64,000 nucleotides of DNA from Anaerolineae bacterium (GTDB lineage: Bacteria; Chloroflexota; Anaerolineae; Aggregatilineales; Phototrophicaceae): the NCBI GenBank assembly GCA_022825675.1, contig JAJDWK010000046.1, positions 154,263 to 218,262 on the forward strand, read 5' to 3'. The notes below the pieces were generated by a model. That model was not told the DNA's origin. It made no database searches and was given only the letters and a program-made list of their open reading frames with translations. Shown here in pieces: positions 48,767-57,967 of the stretch; the stretch's first letter is position 1, and each line of letters starts with the position of its first letter. Both the position numbers and the translations under genes were made by a program.

Positions 48767-49033
48767 ATGGCGCATAAAAAAGGTGGCGGCTCCTCAAGCA
48801 ACGGCCGCGACAGCCATTCCAAGCGGTTGGGCGTGAAGAATTATGGCGGGCAATATGTCATCCCGGGCAACATCATCGTGAGGCAGCGCGGCAGCAAATT
48901 TCACCCCGGGGACGGCGTTGGCATGGGCAAGGATTATACCATTTTCGCCACGCGCGCTGGCTATGTAACCTTTGAGAAGATGCGCGGGCGCAAGGGGCAG
49001 AAGAAAATTTCTGTGCATGCAAACCGCGAATAA
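48767..49033 (+). CDS. rpmA: 50S ribosomal protein L27
   Basis: 88 residues: [20 protein letters not shown] at the N-terminus, reaching the peptidyl-transferase centre, then [12 protein letters not shown] and [17 protein letters not shown]. It begins directly with AHKK, so there is no cleavable N-terminal extension as in Firmicutes. GGAGG lies upstream. Confidence 0.98.
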   Translation: MAHKKGGGSSSNGRDSHSKRLGVKNYGGQYVIPGNIIVRQRGSKFHPGDGVGMGKDYTIFATRAGYVTFEKMRGRKGQKKISVHANRE

Positions 49034-49111
49034 TTTGCCGGGCTGATAGCCTCAAGAACCAAATAAGTCATTCGCGCCACTCTCCGCAGCCGCGAATGCG
49101 TGGAGGAAAAA

Positions 49112-49570
49112 ATGAAACAGGGTATCCACCCCGCGTGGTACGCGACGCCCGTCCGCTGTATGACCTGTGGCACCACCTGGACGACCGGCTCTACCGTAAA
49201 ATCGCTAACGGTTGAGATTTGTTCCAACTGCCATCCCTTTTACACGGGCGAACAGCGCATCGTAGACACCGAGGGCCGCGTTGACAAGTTCATGAAACGC
49301 TTGCAGCAGCGGGATCAAATCCGCTCGCAGCGGCAAAAAGCGGCGGAAGAGCGCAGGCCGCTGGACCTGCCGATTGCCGAGCTTGATATCGGCGACCGCT
49401 ACACCAATATCCTGGAAGAGCATGGCGTCACGGTAGTCGCGGATGTGCTCGACCGACTGGGCGGCGAAGATGATGCCAACAGCATCCTGGCGCTGCAAGG
49501 CATCGGGCACAAAGTTGTCAGCGATATCAAGAAGACTTTGCGCGGCCGCGGCTACGAATTCAGCAGCTAA
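49112..49570 (+). CDS. rpmE: Ribosomal protein L31 with a C-terminal helix-hairpin-helix extension
   Basis: 152 residues, about twice the usual L31 (65-75). Residues 1-65 are L31 of the zinc type: KQGIHPAWY, Cys16 and Cys19, Cys37 and Cys40, then [21 protein letters not shown]. After a charged linker (66-85) comes a domain at about 88-146 similar to the RNA polymerase alpha C-terminal domain: [21 protein letters not shown], then [19 protein letters not shown], which is a typical helix-hairpin-helix. It could bind rRNA or DNA. The GTG at 49100 would add 4 residues; GGAGGAA before the ATG at 49112 decides for the latter. Confidence 0.9.
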   Translation: MKQGIHPAWYATPVRCMTCGTTWTTGSTVKSLTVEICSNCHPFYTGEQRIVDTEGRVDKFMKRLQQRDQIRSQRQKAAEERRPLDLPIAELDIGDRYTNILEEHGVTVVADVLDRLGGEDDANSILALQGIGHKVVSDIKKTLRGRGYEFSS

Positions 49571-49602
49571 ACACAAGCCAAATCAGTACAATTTCCAGCG
49601 TC

Positions 49603-49621
49603 CGCCCCGCGGGCTGGGGCG
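49603..49621. terminator. GC-rich hairpin after rpmE
   Basis: CGCCCC (49603-49608) and GGGGCG (49616-49621) form a 6-pair stem with a 7-base loop, 33 bases after rpmE and 48 bases before tdk. No T-run follows, so it may be a weak terminator or just structure. Confidence 0.3.
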
Positions 49622-49668
49622 CGTTCGGCTGATGTTGGGCGCTTGATGCAACTTGTGGAAGGCGAAGA

Positions 49669-50256
49669 ATGCGCAGACAGTCGGAAAGCGGCCGGATTGA
49701 AGTCATCTGCGGCAGCATGTTCTGCGGCAAAACGGAAGAGCTTATCCGCCGCGTGCGCCGCGCCATAATCGCGCGCCAGAAGGTGAAAGTCTTCAAGCCG
49801 GCCTTGGACGACCGCTATGGCATCCAGAGCATCACCAGCCATACCGGGCAATCCGTTGAAGCGATTCCCGTGCAAAGGGCGGCGGATATTTACGCGCTGG
49901 CGAATGGCGAGACGACGGTGGTGGCGGTGGATGAGGCGCAATTCTTCGACCACGGCATCATCGAGACTGTGCAGCGGCTGGCTGACGAGCTGAATATCCG
50001 CGTCATCCTCGCTGGCTTGGATACCGATTTTCGCGGCGAGCCCTTTGGTGCCATGCCGCAACTGATGAGCATCGCTGAAGAGGTCTTGAAGCTGCAGGCG
50101 ATTTGTGTTGTCTGTGGCGAAGCCGCCAGCCGGACGCAGCGCCTGGTGAATGGCGCGCCCGCCGCCTATGACGACCCGATTATCCTGGTCGGCGCGCAAG
50201 AATCGTATGAGGCGCGCTGCCGGCGGCATCACAAAGTTGCCGCGGCAAGGTCTTAG
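49669..50256 (+). CDS. tdk: Thymidine kinase (type II)
   Basis: 195 residues. Walker [37 protein letters not shown], and the zinc site built from CVVCG and the C-terminal C-x-x-H region, with ASRTQRL (substrate lasso). Salvages thymidine to dTMP. GAAGGCGAAG precedes the ATG. Converges with sucD 35 bases away. Confidence 0.96.
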   Translation: MRRQSESGRIEVICGSMFCGKTEELIRRVRRAIIARQKVKVFKPALDDRYGIQSITSHTGQSVEAIPVQRAADIYALANGETTVVAVDEAQFFDHGIIETVQRLADELNIRVILAGLDTDFRGEPFGAMPQLMSIAEEVLKLQAICVVCGEAASRTQRLVNGAPAAYDDPIILVGAQESYEARCRRHHKVAAARS

Positions 50257-50283
50257 CTGGCGCGCATCTTTGACGCGCCCAGC
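50256..50283. terminator. Imperfect hairpin between tdk and sucD
   Basis: GCTGGCGCG (50256-50264) and CGCGCCCAGC (50274-50283) form a stem with one bulge. It could stop transcription from both sides. There is no T-run on either side. Confidence 0.35.
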
Positions 50284-50291
50284 CAATGTCC

Positions 50292-51149
50292 TCAGCTAAG
50301 CAGGTCGGGGATTTCTTCCGGGTTGGCGGCGACACGGGCACCCGCCGCTTCCAGCGCTTGTATCTTCTCATCCGCCGAGCCTTCGCCGCCATCGACGATA
50401 GCGCCGGCATGCCCCATCCGTTTGCCAGGCGGCGCGCTGCGCCCGGCGATGAAAGCCGCTACCGGCTTGGTCATGGAAGTCTTGATGTAGTCGGCGGCGG
50501 CAATTTCGGCGCTGCCGCCAATCTCGCCCAATAGCGCGACCTTCTTGGTATCGGGATCGTTCTCAAACATTTCCAGGATATCAACAAAGGTGGTGCCGAT
50601 GACGGGGTCGCCGCCGATGCCAACGATGGTGGAATTGCCAATGCCACGATTTTTCATCGCAAAGCCGACTTCATAGGTCAAGGTGCCGCTCTTGGAGACG
50701 ACGCCGACATCGCCGGGCAGCGCCACCATCGCCGGGATAATGCCGACTTTGGCTTCGCCTGGGGTCATCACGCCGGGGCAATTGGGACCAATCAAGCGCG
50801 TGCCTCGCTGTCGGCAGAAGGCAAGCACCCGCATCATATCGGCGACTGGAATGTGCTCGGTGAGGCAAATCACAAGTTTGATGCCAGCATCCGCCGCTTC
50901 CATGATGGCATCCGCCGCGAAGCGCGCCGGCACAGTCACCAGGCTGACATCGGCATATTTGGTCTTTACGGCAGCGCGCATCGTATCAAAGACGGGCTTG
51001 CCATCAAACCATTCGCCGCCTTTGCCGGGGGTAACGCCGCCGACAACATTGGTGCCATATTCCATCATCAAGCGAGCGTGAAAGCCGCCCTGCCGCCCGG
51101 TGATGCCCTGCACCAGCACTTTTGAGTTGCGGTCGATGAGGATAGACAT
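50292..51149 (-). CDS. sucD: Succinyl-CoA synthetase alpha subunit
   Basis: 285 residues. CoA-binding [19 protein letters not shown] near the start, [18 protein letters not shown], and the phosphohistidine His247 in [11 protein letters not shown]. Forms a complex with SucC and makes succinate, CoA and ATP from succinyl-CoA in the TCA cycle. One base separates it from sucC upstream. Confidence 0.97.
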   Translation of the reverse strand: MSILIDRNSKVLVQGITGRQGGFHARLMMEYGTNVVGGVTPGKGGEWFDGKPVFDTMRAAVKTKYADVSLVTVPARFAADAIMEAADAGIKLVICLTEHIPVADMMRVLAFCRQRGTRLIGPNCPGVMTPGEAKVGIIPAMVALPGDVGVVSKSGTLTYEVGFAMKNRGIGNSTIVGIGGDPVIGTTFVDILEMFENDPDTKKVALLGEIGGSAEIAAADYIKTSMTKPVAAFIAGRSAPPGKRMGHAGAIVDGGEGSADEKIQALEAAGARVAANPEEIPDLLS

Positions 51150-51150
51150 G

Positions 51151-52311
51151 TCAGGCGCTCTCCTGTACTGCGGCGACGGCGCGCTGCGCTGCTTCCGTCA
51201 ATGTTTCGGCGCTGATAAGGTGGGGAAGCTGCGCCTCGCTGATGATTTTTTTGCCCTCAGCCGCGTTGGTGCCTTGCAGGCGGATGACCATCGGCACCTC
51301 GGGCTGCACCGCGTTATATGCTGTCAAAATGCCGCGGGCGACCTCATCACAGCGGGTGATGCCGCCGAAGATATTAAATAGCACCGCTTTGACATTGGCG
51401 TCCGACAGGATAATGCTGAGCGCGGTCGCGACTTGTTCGGGGGTCGCGCCGCCGCCGATATCGAGGAAATTCGCCGGACCGATGCCATGGGCTTCGCCGT
51501 AGAGCTTGGTCATGTCCATTGTCGTCATCGCCAAGCCCGCGCCATTAACCATGCAGCCAATCTGCCCTTCCAGCTTGATATAGGTGATGCCGGCTTCACG
51601 CGCCAATCGCTCCGATTCCGGCTCGTCGCTGCTATCGCGCTGGGCGGTCAAGGCGGGCTGACGATAGAGGGCGTTGTCGTCAATGATGACTTTGCCATCC
51701 ACCGCCAAAAGCGCGCCCGCGCCCGTGATGACAAGCGGGTTAATCTCCGCCAGCTCGGCATCGCTTTTGTTATAGCAGGCATAGAGCCCGCTCAAAATCT
51801 TGAGGAAACTGCGCCAGTGGGCGCGCGGCAAGCGCATCGCGCTGGCGATATAAGTCATCTGGTATGGCTGCAAGCCCAATATCGGGTCGATATGTTCGCG
51901 GATAATGGCATCGGGGCGGGTGCGGTTCAATTCTTCGATATCCATGCCGCCTTGCATCGAAGTCATCAGCAGCGGCTGCCCGGCGCTGCGGTCATTGGTG
52001 ATTGCCAGATATATCTCTTGTTGAATATCAGCGGCTTCATCAATCAGCACTTTTTCTACGGTTAAGCCTTTGATATTCATGCCGAGAATTGCTTGGGCAT
52101 GGCGCTCGGCAGCGGCGGCATCCCGCGCCACTTTTACGCCGCCAGCTTTGCCCCGCCCGCCCACATGCACTTGCGCCTTCACCACCACGGTGCCGCCAAG
52201 TTCCGCGGCGATCGCGCCAGCTTCTCGCGATGTTTCCGCCACGCGCCCTTGAGGAATGGGGATGCCATACTCTTGAAAGAGGGCTTTGGATTGATATTCG
52301 TGCAATTTCAA
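51151..52311 (-). CDS. sucC: Succinyl-CoA synthetase beta subunit
   Basis: 386 residues. ATP-grasp subunit: [19 protein letters not shown] at the start, [27 protein letters not shown], and [16 protein letters not shown] at the end. The start codon is TTG at 52311, with GGGAG 9 bases before; it gives the family N-terminus MKLHEYQ exactly. First gene of sucC-sucD. Confidence 0.96.
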   Translation of the reverse strand: MKLHEYQSKALFQEYGIPIPQGRVAETSREAGAIAAELGGTVVVKAQVHVGGRGKAGGVKVARDAAAAERHAQAILGMNIKGLTVEKVLIDEAADIQQEIYLAITNDRSAGQPLLMTSMQGGMDIEELNRTRPDAIIREHIDPILGLQPYQMTYIASAMRLPRAHWRSFLKILSGLYACYNKSDAELAEINPLVITGAGALLAVDGKVIIDDNALYRQPALTAQRDSSDEPESERLAREAGITYIKLEGQIGCMVNGAGLAMTTMDMTKLYGEAHGIGPANFLDIGGGATPEQVATALSIILSDANVKAVLFNIFGGITRCDEVARGILTAYNAVQPEVPMVIRLQGTNAAEGKKIISEAQLPHLISAETLTEAAQRAVAAVQESA

Positions 52312-52557
52312 AATTTAACTCTCCCTTCAGGTACAATGGGCATGGTACGCTCGCGACCACTGCCAATTGCCTGCGGGCACCACCACGATGGCTGCGCCAC
52401 GCTATCGCGCTAAGGGTAAGGCATTCTGTGCTTTATTCAAGTGACAATCAACGGGCGAATCGCCTTGAAATCGCTTTGTGCGCATCAGGTTTTCTGAGTA
52501 GACTTCAAGGTGGTATTGTTGTGCCACAGCGAAGTGAAACTGTTATGGGAGCGGACG
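52312..52557. other. Intergenic region between sucC and the LysM gene
   Basis: The 246 bases between the divergent sucC and the LysM gene hold no ORF of note. TTGAAA at 52464-52469 could be a -35 box for the plus-strand gene, but no -10 lies at a normal distance. No clear promoter was found for either gene. Confidence 0.4.
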
Positions 52558-54309
52558 ATGAGAGCAAGCTTGACGGTTATTTTCATTGCGTCTCTTTTGC
52601 TGATCGGGTTGCAAGCGATCGGACAAGACGGAACCGTCGCCAATCTCTTGGAAAATGGGGACTTTGAGGGCGCATTTGTCGCGCTGGACGGGGAAAGCCC
52701 GCGCAATGTCGCCGCCGGTTGGACACCCTGGCATGTGCCCGCCGATAGCAACAGCCCGTCCTTCGCCAATCACAACCCCAATTATGACCAGGAGACCGAC
52801 AGAATCCGCCTGGTGGAAACGGGCAAGGCGCAGAAGTATTTCACGCTTTTCGCCACCCATCAAGGCGGCATCTATCAGGAAGTTGATTCGCTGAACAGCG
52901 GCAGCGCCTATCGCTTCAGCATTTATGCCCATGTCTGGTCCTCCAGCTTTGAAGACGCCAATGTCAGCGAAGATCCGGGGGATGTGGTGCTGCGCGTCGG
53001 CATCGACCCCACTGGCGGCACCGATGGCAGCAGCGAAGATATCATCTGGTCGACAGCAGCGACATTTTTCTACGACGCCTATCGGCAATACGCCGTCATC
53101 GCGACCGCGCAGAGCAGCTCGGTAACGGTCTTCGTCGAGTCCACCGTGGGCGAGCCGCGCGCCAACAATTACATCTATCTCGATGACGCTGTGCTTGAGG
53201 TGGCTGGCGGCGCGGTTGCCGAAGCCACACCCACTTCAGAAGCCAACGACGACCTGGCGCAAGCCACGCCCACCGTCGAAGAGCTGCCGACCGACCCGGC
53301 GCCAGCCGATGAGCCCGACGAAGAACCCGGTGACGACGATACTCAAGGGCAAGTGCCAGCGCCAACCGCGACATCTAGCCCGATTCCAACGGCAACTGCG
53401 ACCTTAGCGCCAAGCAGCACGCCTACGGCAACTGCCACTGAGCCAGCGCAAGATGATGAAATGCCTGTTGACGGCGACAGCGATGAAAGCGTCACGCATG
53501 TGGTGGCGGCGGGCGATACCGTAAGCGCCCTCGCCTACCAATATGGCAGCAGCGTCGATGCCATCAACCTCGCCAATGGCTTGGCGCCCAACAATTTCAT
53601 CGCCGTTGGGCAAACTCTCGTCATCCCCATCAATCTGCCGGTTGGCACTGGCGTGCCGACAGCGACCTCAACGCCCACGCCCACGGCGACGCCAACTGCC
53701 ACGCCCACGCCAACAGCCACCGCAACGCCCATCACCTACCAAATCCTGCCGGGCGATACCCTGGTGGATATCGCGCTGCGCTATGACAGCTCGGTGGACG
53801 ATATCGCGCAGCTGAACAGCATCGTCAATGTGCATCAGATTGATGTCGGCGTCATTCTGGTGATACCATCACCAATCCCGCCGACGGCTACCACAACGCC
53901 GTTTTTGACGCCGACGCCTTTCCCAACGGCGACTGTGGCGCCGGCGCGTTGGTCCGGGGGCAACCTCATCCATGTTGTAAAAGCGGGCGAAGTTCTAAGC
54001 GGGATTGCCTACGAATATGACACAACAGTCGCGGAAATCGTCGCTTTGAACAACTTGGACAATCCCAGCCGGATATTCCCGAGCCAGGAATTGCGCATTC
54101 CCGTCAAGGTAACGGCGACCGCAACCCCTTGGCATACGCCAACGTCTTTGCCCAGCCCGGTGCCCACCCTCTACACTGTCGGCGCGGGCGAAACGCTTTA
54201 TTCCATCGCCGCGTCCCTGGGCATTAGCGTGGTTGAGTTGGCTGCGCTCAACAACATCATCAACTACGATCAACTGACAGTCGGGCAAGTTCTGCTCGTG
54301 CCCGGCTGA
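52558..54309 (+). CDS. Exported protein with an N-terminal beta-sandwich domain and four LysM repeats
   Basis: 583 residues from the ATG at 52558 (signal MRASLTVIFIASLLLIGLQAIGQ). Residues 25-215 look like a carbohydrate-binding jelly roll: NLLENGDFEGAF (a typical start), FTLFATHQGGIYQEVD and IYLDDAVLEVAGG at the end. Four LysM units follow, each about 45 residues, near 315, 402, 478 and 540: THVVAAGDTVSALAYQYGSS, TYQILPGDTLVDIALRYDSS, IHVVKAGEVLSGIAYEYDTT and LYTVGAGETLYSIAASLGIS. They are separated by Pro/Thr/Ala-rich linkers with repeated PTATPT. LysM binds peptidoglycan; this protein probably sits on the wall. The longer start at 52510 would precede a normal signal peptide. Confidence 0.87.
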   Translation: MRASLTVIFIASLLLIGLQAIGQDGTVANLLENGDFEGAFVALDGESPRNVAAGWTPWHVPADSNSPSFANHNPNYDQETDRIRLVETGKAQKYFTLFATHQGGIYQEVDSLNSGSAYRFSIYAHVWSSSFEDANVSEDPGDVVLRVGIDPTGGTDGSSEDIIWSTAATFFYDAYRQYAVIATAQSSSVTVFVESTVGEPRANNYIYLDDAVLEVAGGAVAEATPTSEANDDLAQATPTVEELPTDPAPADEPDEEPGDDDTQGQVPAPTATSSPIPTATATLAPSSTPTATATEPAQDDEMPVDGDSDESVTHVVAAGDTVSALAYQYGSSVDAINLANGLAPNNFIAVGQTLVIPINLPVGTGVPTATSTPTPTATPTATPTPTATATPITYQILPGDTLVDIALRYDSSVDDIAQLNSIVNVHQIDVGVILVIPSPIPPTATTTPFLTPTPFPTATVAPARWSGGNLIHVVKAGEVLSGIAYEYDTTVAEIVALNNLDNPSRIFPSQELRIPVKVTATATPWHTPTSLPSPVPTLYTVGAGETLYSIAASLGISVVELAALNNIINYDQLTVGQVLLVPG

Positions 54310-54323
54310 GTTGACGGCGCGTG

Positions 54324-55835
54324 ATGCCTATTTCATCTCAGAAATGCGGCTTCAAGCGGTGGCTGCTCGCTTGCTGCATACTCACGCTGGCGAGCCTGAC
54401 GGCGGGCGCCCAAAGCGCTGGTGACGCCACCTTCACCGTGCATGTGGTGCAGCGCGGCGACAATCTCTATCGCATCGCGCTGCAATACAACCTCTTCGCC
54501 GAGCAGGTTGCCGAGGCGAATGGCATCACCGATGAGAATGCCATTGTCGTGGGACAGCGGCTGATTATCCCGCTGATAACTACTGACGCGCATCGGGGAT
54601 TGACGCATTCTGTTGCCGCGGGCGAAACCCTCGCCAGCATCGCCGCCGCCTACAGCAGAACCGCAGAAGAACTCCTGGCGCTCAACAGCTTAGCCGCGCC
54701 AGAAGCGATCTACATCGGGCAGGAATTGCTGATTGTGCCGCCCGCTGCCGGCGAAGCGTCTGCGCCGCCAGCAACCGCTCCGCCGCTAACATCCGCCGAG
54801 GAGCCGCTGGCGGTTGCTGACGCCCGCCATAGCTTCTCCCGTTTTGGAGAAGCGGTAGAGGGCTTTGTGCATACGGTGCAAGTTGGCGAGACGATGTTTG
54901 AGATTGGCTTGCGCTACAACCAGACTGTGGACGCCATCGCCCGCGCCAACAATCTGCTCGACCCGAGCCTGCTCAGCATTGGGCAGCCGCTTATAATCCC
55001 CGGCATTCAACTGCCGCGCCTGGCGCAAGATTTGCCGGCAATCGTGCACTCGTTCACCATCGACCCGCTGGTATTTTCCGAAGGGCGCAGCGGGCGCATC
55101 AGCTTACGCACCCGGGAAAGCGCGGCGATACACGGGCAATTCCTGGAGCGCGACTTAAAAGTTATCACCAGTGATGACGGCAAGCAGCACCATATTCTTG
55201 TCGGTGTACCGATGTTCACCGACATGGCGGTGTATTCCTTACAGCTTAGGATTGAATCGGCGAGCACGGGCGAGGAATTTCCGCTCTCCGCCAACCTGCA
55301 GGTGATTGCCGGCGGCTATTGGCGGCAGAGCATCACGATTAACAACAGTGATTTGCTGGAGCAATCGGTGGAAGAGGCGGAGAAGAGCCTGCTTGCCGGG
55401 CTAGCGGGGACATTCACGCCCGAGCGCTGGTGGCAGCGTTCGCTCAGCTTGCCCGCCGCCGCCGCCATCAACGCCCTCTTTGGCACACTGCGCTCCTATA
55501 ATGGCAGCCCGTTCAATCGCTATCACAGCGGGGTTGATTTTGCCGGCGCCCCCGGGACATCGGTGATGGCGGCGGCGGCGGGGCGCGTCGTCCTGGCGGA
55601 CCGCCTGCACATCCGCGGCAACACCGTGCTGATTGACCATGGCTGGGGGCTGTTCACGCTCTATGCGCACCTGTCCGAGGCGCTTGTAATCCCGGGGGAG
55701 CAGGTTGCCAGCGGGCAGCTCATCGGCACGATTGGCTCCACCGGCAGGAGCACGGGACCGCATCTGCACTGGGAGGTCTGGCTGCATGGCGTTGATGTCG
55801 ACCCCATGCAATGGGTGCAAGAAGTTTTTCCCTGA
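54324..55835 (+). CDS. LysM-M23 peptidoglycan endopeptidase
   Basis: 503 residues with a signal peptide (ending LTAGAQ near residue 31). Three LysM domains at about 40-85, 95-140 and 190-232 (VHVVQRGDNLYRIALQYNLF, THSVAAGETLASIAAAYS, VHTVQVGETMFEIGLRYN). A middle region follows (about 245-380), then an M23 lysostaphin-type peptidase: HSGVDFAGAPGT (zinc His and Asp), LYAHLSEAL, and GPHLHWEVW (second zinc His, catalytic His). Should cut peptidoglycan cross-links during growth or division. The gene starts 14 bases after the other LysM gene, so both are co-transcribed. A GTG one codon upstream is an alternative start. Confidence 0.92.
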   Translation: MPISSQKCGFKRWLLACCILTLASLTAGAQSAGDATFTVHVVQRGDNLYRIALQYNLFAEQVAEANGITDENAIVVGQRLIIPLITTDAHRGLTHSVAAGETLASIAAAYSRTAEELLALNSLAAPEAIYIGQELLIVPPAAGEASAPPATAPPLTSAEEPLAVADARHSFSRFGEAVEGFVHTVQVGETMFEIGLRYNQTVDAIARANNLLDPSLLSIGQPLIIPGIQLPRLAQDLPAIVHSFTIDPLVFSEGRSGRISLRTRESAAIHGQFLERDLKVITSDDGKQHHILVGVPMFTDMAVYSLQLRIESASTGEEFPLSANLQVIAGGYWRQSITINNSDLLEQSVEEAEKSLLAGLAGTFTPERWWQRSLSLPAAAAINALFGTLRSYNGSPFNRYHSGVDFAGAPGTSVMAAAAGRVVLADRLHIRGNTVLIDHGWGLFTLYAHLSEALVIPGEQVASGQLIGTIGSTGRSTGPHLHWEVWLHGVDVDPMQWVQEVFP

Positions 55836-55855
55836 TGCCGCCGCCGCATTGCCTG

Positions 55856-57007
55856 TTATGCCGCGTGAGCGCCGTCAAGCGCCTCAAAATCGGTAAACAG
55901 GAAGTGATCGTGATAGTAGTGGATCCAGAGGAAGGACAATATCGCCGTATAATAGGCGATATCAAAATGGCTGTTGCCATCAATGCCCGGCTTGACCACC
56001 CCCGCAAGCGCGTAGACAAGCAGGAATATCACGGCTGAGCCCACCAGCAGGAAGGCGCTGAAGCCGTAAAGCGCGCGGGAATCCGGCGTCCGCCGGCTGA
56101 AGCGCGCGACCAGTGGCGCGTTATCGTCCAGCTCGCCCGCAATCTGACGAATCTTGATGATATAAAATGTAATCGCCAGATACTGGAAAGAATGCCAGGT
56201 ATTCAAACCCTGGAAGGCGGTATCCAAATTGGGCAGCAGCGGCGTGAAAAAGGCGACAATCACCGTCAGCGTGACGAAGGTGAACTTCGGCAAATTCAGG
56301 ATGCGGTGCTGATATTCATACACTGATTTGACAATATAGGCGACCAAGGCGCAGGCAAAAATGGCTGATACCAGCAGGAAGAACCAGGGATTATCCGGCT
56401 GTTGAAAGAGCTCGGGTATCGCCTCGCCCAAGTCATTCTGCCCGATTTCAAAGACGCCTTGGCTGATTTTCCACATCGCGATTGGGAAGAGGCTGGTCAA
56501 GACTATCGCATAGTCGATAAGGCGCGAAACGGGATGCAAAGCGCTGCGCCGCACAAATTTCGCCTCTTTGTGGTTGTAAAGCTCGACGATATAAGTAACC
56601 TGATGCAAGACATGCAGTGACGCCCAGAAGAAAAAGAAAGTCAGCATCAAGCTCATGTTCAAGAAGGCGAGCGAGATGACGATGATGGGGATGATAATCG
56701 ACGAGCGGATTAATGTGGGGTAACGCTCTTTGAAGCGCCCGTCCAAACCCGTGCGCAGAAATGTCGACATCATGTGCGGTCCGCCGATCGCCACCGCGAC
56801 AAAGGCGTTGACGAAATTGCGGCTGATGTCATCCTCAAAACCGAGATGCACGCCCAGGAGATACAGCGCATAGGGCAGCGGCACCACCACCACGCTTAGC
56901 GTGATGAAAAACAAATCCCAACGCCGATTGCGCAGCCACAAGCTGCCGCGGTCAATCTCGGCAACATAGCGGTCAGCGTGGGATAATGACAGTGCGTTGC
57001 TCGCCAT
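55856..57007 (-). CDS. Multi-pass membrane protein with conserved-looking histidine pairs (unknown)
   Basis: 383 residues, about eight membrane helices. Histidines cluster in or near helices: His78 in GGPHMM, His132 and His135 in SLHVLHQ, His146 in LYNHK, His272 in NTWHSFQYL, and His363, 366, 368 in IHYYHDHFLF. The arrangement of H-x2-H pairs in the membrane suggests a bound metal, as in membrane di-iron enzymes or Brp/Blh-type carotene oxygenases, but no family signature is certain. It has its own promoter. Tail to tail with the M23 gene. Function unknown. Confidence 0.7.
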   Translation of the reverse strand: MASNALSLSHADRYVAEIDRGSLWLRNRRWDLFFITLSVVVVPLPYALYLLGVHLGFEDDISRNFVNAFVAVAIGGPHMMSTFLRTGLDGRFKERYPTLIRSSIIIPIIVISLAFLNMSLMLTFFFFWASLHVLHQVTYIVELYNHKEAKFVRRSALHPVSRLIDYAIVLTSLFPIAMWKISQGVFEIGQNDLGEAIPELFQQPDNPWFFLLVSAIFACALVAYIVKSVYEYQHRILNLPKFTFVTLTVIVAFFTPLLPNLDTAFQGLNTWHSFQYLAITFYIIKIRQIAGELDDNAPLVARFSRRTPDSRALYGFSAFLLVGSAVIFLLVYALAGVVKPGIDGNSHFDIAYYTAILSFLWIHYYHDHFLFTDFEALDGAHAA

Positions 57008-57045
57008 AGCGCGCCTCCCGCGCCTCCAACGATAGCTTCGGGCAC

Positions 57046-57074
57046 AGTATACCCGAAATACTTAGCGACGCAAA
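57046..57074 (-). promoter_or_regulatory. Promoter of the His-rich membrane protein gene
   Basis: On the minus strand TTTGCG (57074-57069), 17-base spacer, TATACT (57051-57046); the start codon is about 40 bases downstream. Confidence 0.5.
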
Positions 57075-57091
57075 GTAAATCTTTTCCTGGC

Positions 57092-57403
57092 TCAAGACAG
57101 AAAGCCAAACCAAAGGCAAAACTGCGTTGCATATTCGGCGCAGCTGCTGGGCGCGTTCAGCAGCAGATACAGCCCGCCCGCGCCCGCTGCCAGCGCCAGA
57201 AGCAACAAGGCGCAGCCGCACCAAGCGACGGGACCGCCTTGCAGCAGCTCAACCGCCAGCTGCAGAGCGCCGAATGCCAGCTCAAAGATGCCGCTGAGGG
57301 CATGCAGAACGAAGCCGAGCACGATGAGCGCGGCGCAGAGCAAGGCGCAGCCGACAGCGATATATGGCAGCAGCGCCGGGTCAAGGGACTGTAGAATCTG
57401 CAT
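57092..57403 (-). CDS. Small hydrophobic membrane protein (unknown)
   Basis: 103 residues from the ATG at 57403: MQILQSLDPALLPYIAVGCA, with helices near 12-35 and 61-83, and a short tail with SSCAEYATQFC. The frame stays open further up to 57598, but that would overlap the upstream gene. It lies 77 bases after the 150-residue protein, and the two may form an operon with the Nudix gene. No family recognised. Confidence 0.5.
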   Translation of the reverse strand: MQILQSLDPALLPYIAVGCALLCAALIVLGFVLHALSGIFELAFGALQLAVELLQGGPVAWCGCALLLLALAAGAGGLYLLLNAPSSCAEYATQFCLWFGFLS

Positions 57404-57480
57404 CACCGCTGTTTCCGCCCGCCCTGTCAACAACTCGGTACATGCGCTTCTATCGTACCCGCTGTGCCTGCGTACCTGCT

Positions 57481-57933
57481 CTAGCTTTTCAGGCAATCGC
57501 CGGGAAAGGTCTGGGTCAATTGCCAGCTGGCAGCGGCCGCCCGCTGCTGATAGCAATCGCAATAGCGCGCGTCTTGAATATCGCCGCTGCTTTCCCATAA
57601 CAGGAAGCGCGCGTTCGTCTGTACGCAGGTTTCTCCCGCTGCGCCCGCCTCGGCGACAAGATACGAATTTTCGATGCGCAGGCCGCGCTGTCGCGCTTCG
57701 CTGATGAGAGAAATCAGCAGGCGCGGGTGCTCATGCGGCTGCGGGATATCCGCATGGCGCAGGCGGATTTCGCCATTGGCGGCGAGATAGAACAAGCCGC
57801 AGGGTGCCAGCAGCAGCGTGAACCATAAAGCCAGCGCAAGCCCGCAGCCGAGGCGCGCCGCCGGGCTGCGCTTTTTTGCCGGTTGCGGCATTTCCGCTGC
57901 CAGCCTGTCGGGCGCGTCAAGCGATTCTGACAT
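57481..57933 (-). CDS. Membrane-anchored small protein (unknown)
   Basis: 150 residues. One membrane helix at about 29-50 (GCGLALALWFTLLLAPCGLFYL), then an extracellular part of about 95 residues with four cysteines (TCVQT, YCDCY, GDCLKS), possibly disulfide-bonded. RLRHADIPQPHEHPRLLI follows the helix. It begins 34 bases after the Nudix gene. No family recognised. Confidence 0.6.
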   Translation of the reverse strand: MSESLDAPDRLAAEMPQPAKKRSPAARLGCGLALALWFTLLLAPCGLFYLAANGEIRLRHADIPQPHEHPRLLISLISEARQRGLRIENSYLVAEAGAAGETCVQTNARFLLWESSGDIQDARYCDCYQQRAAAASWQLTQTFPGDCLKS

Positions 57934-57967
57934 GATACATTTCGATTCTATATTTGCGCTATCTCAA

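Noticed and set aside
53200..53950. Short repeats that might be taken for CRISPR or a satellite
   Set aside because: They encode PTATPT linkers in the reading frame of the LysM protein, with no equal spacers or repeat-spacer layout.
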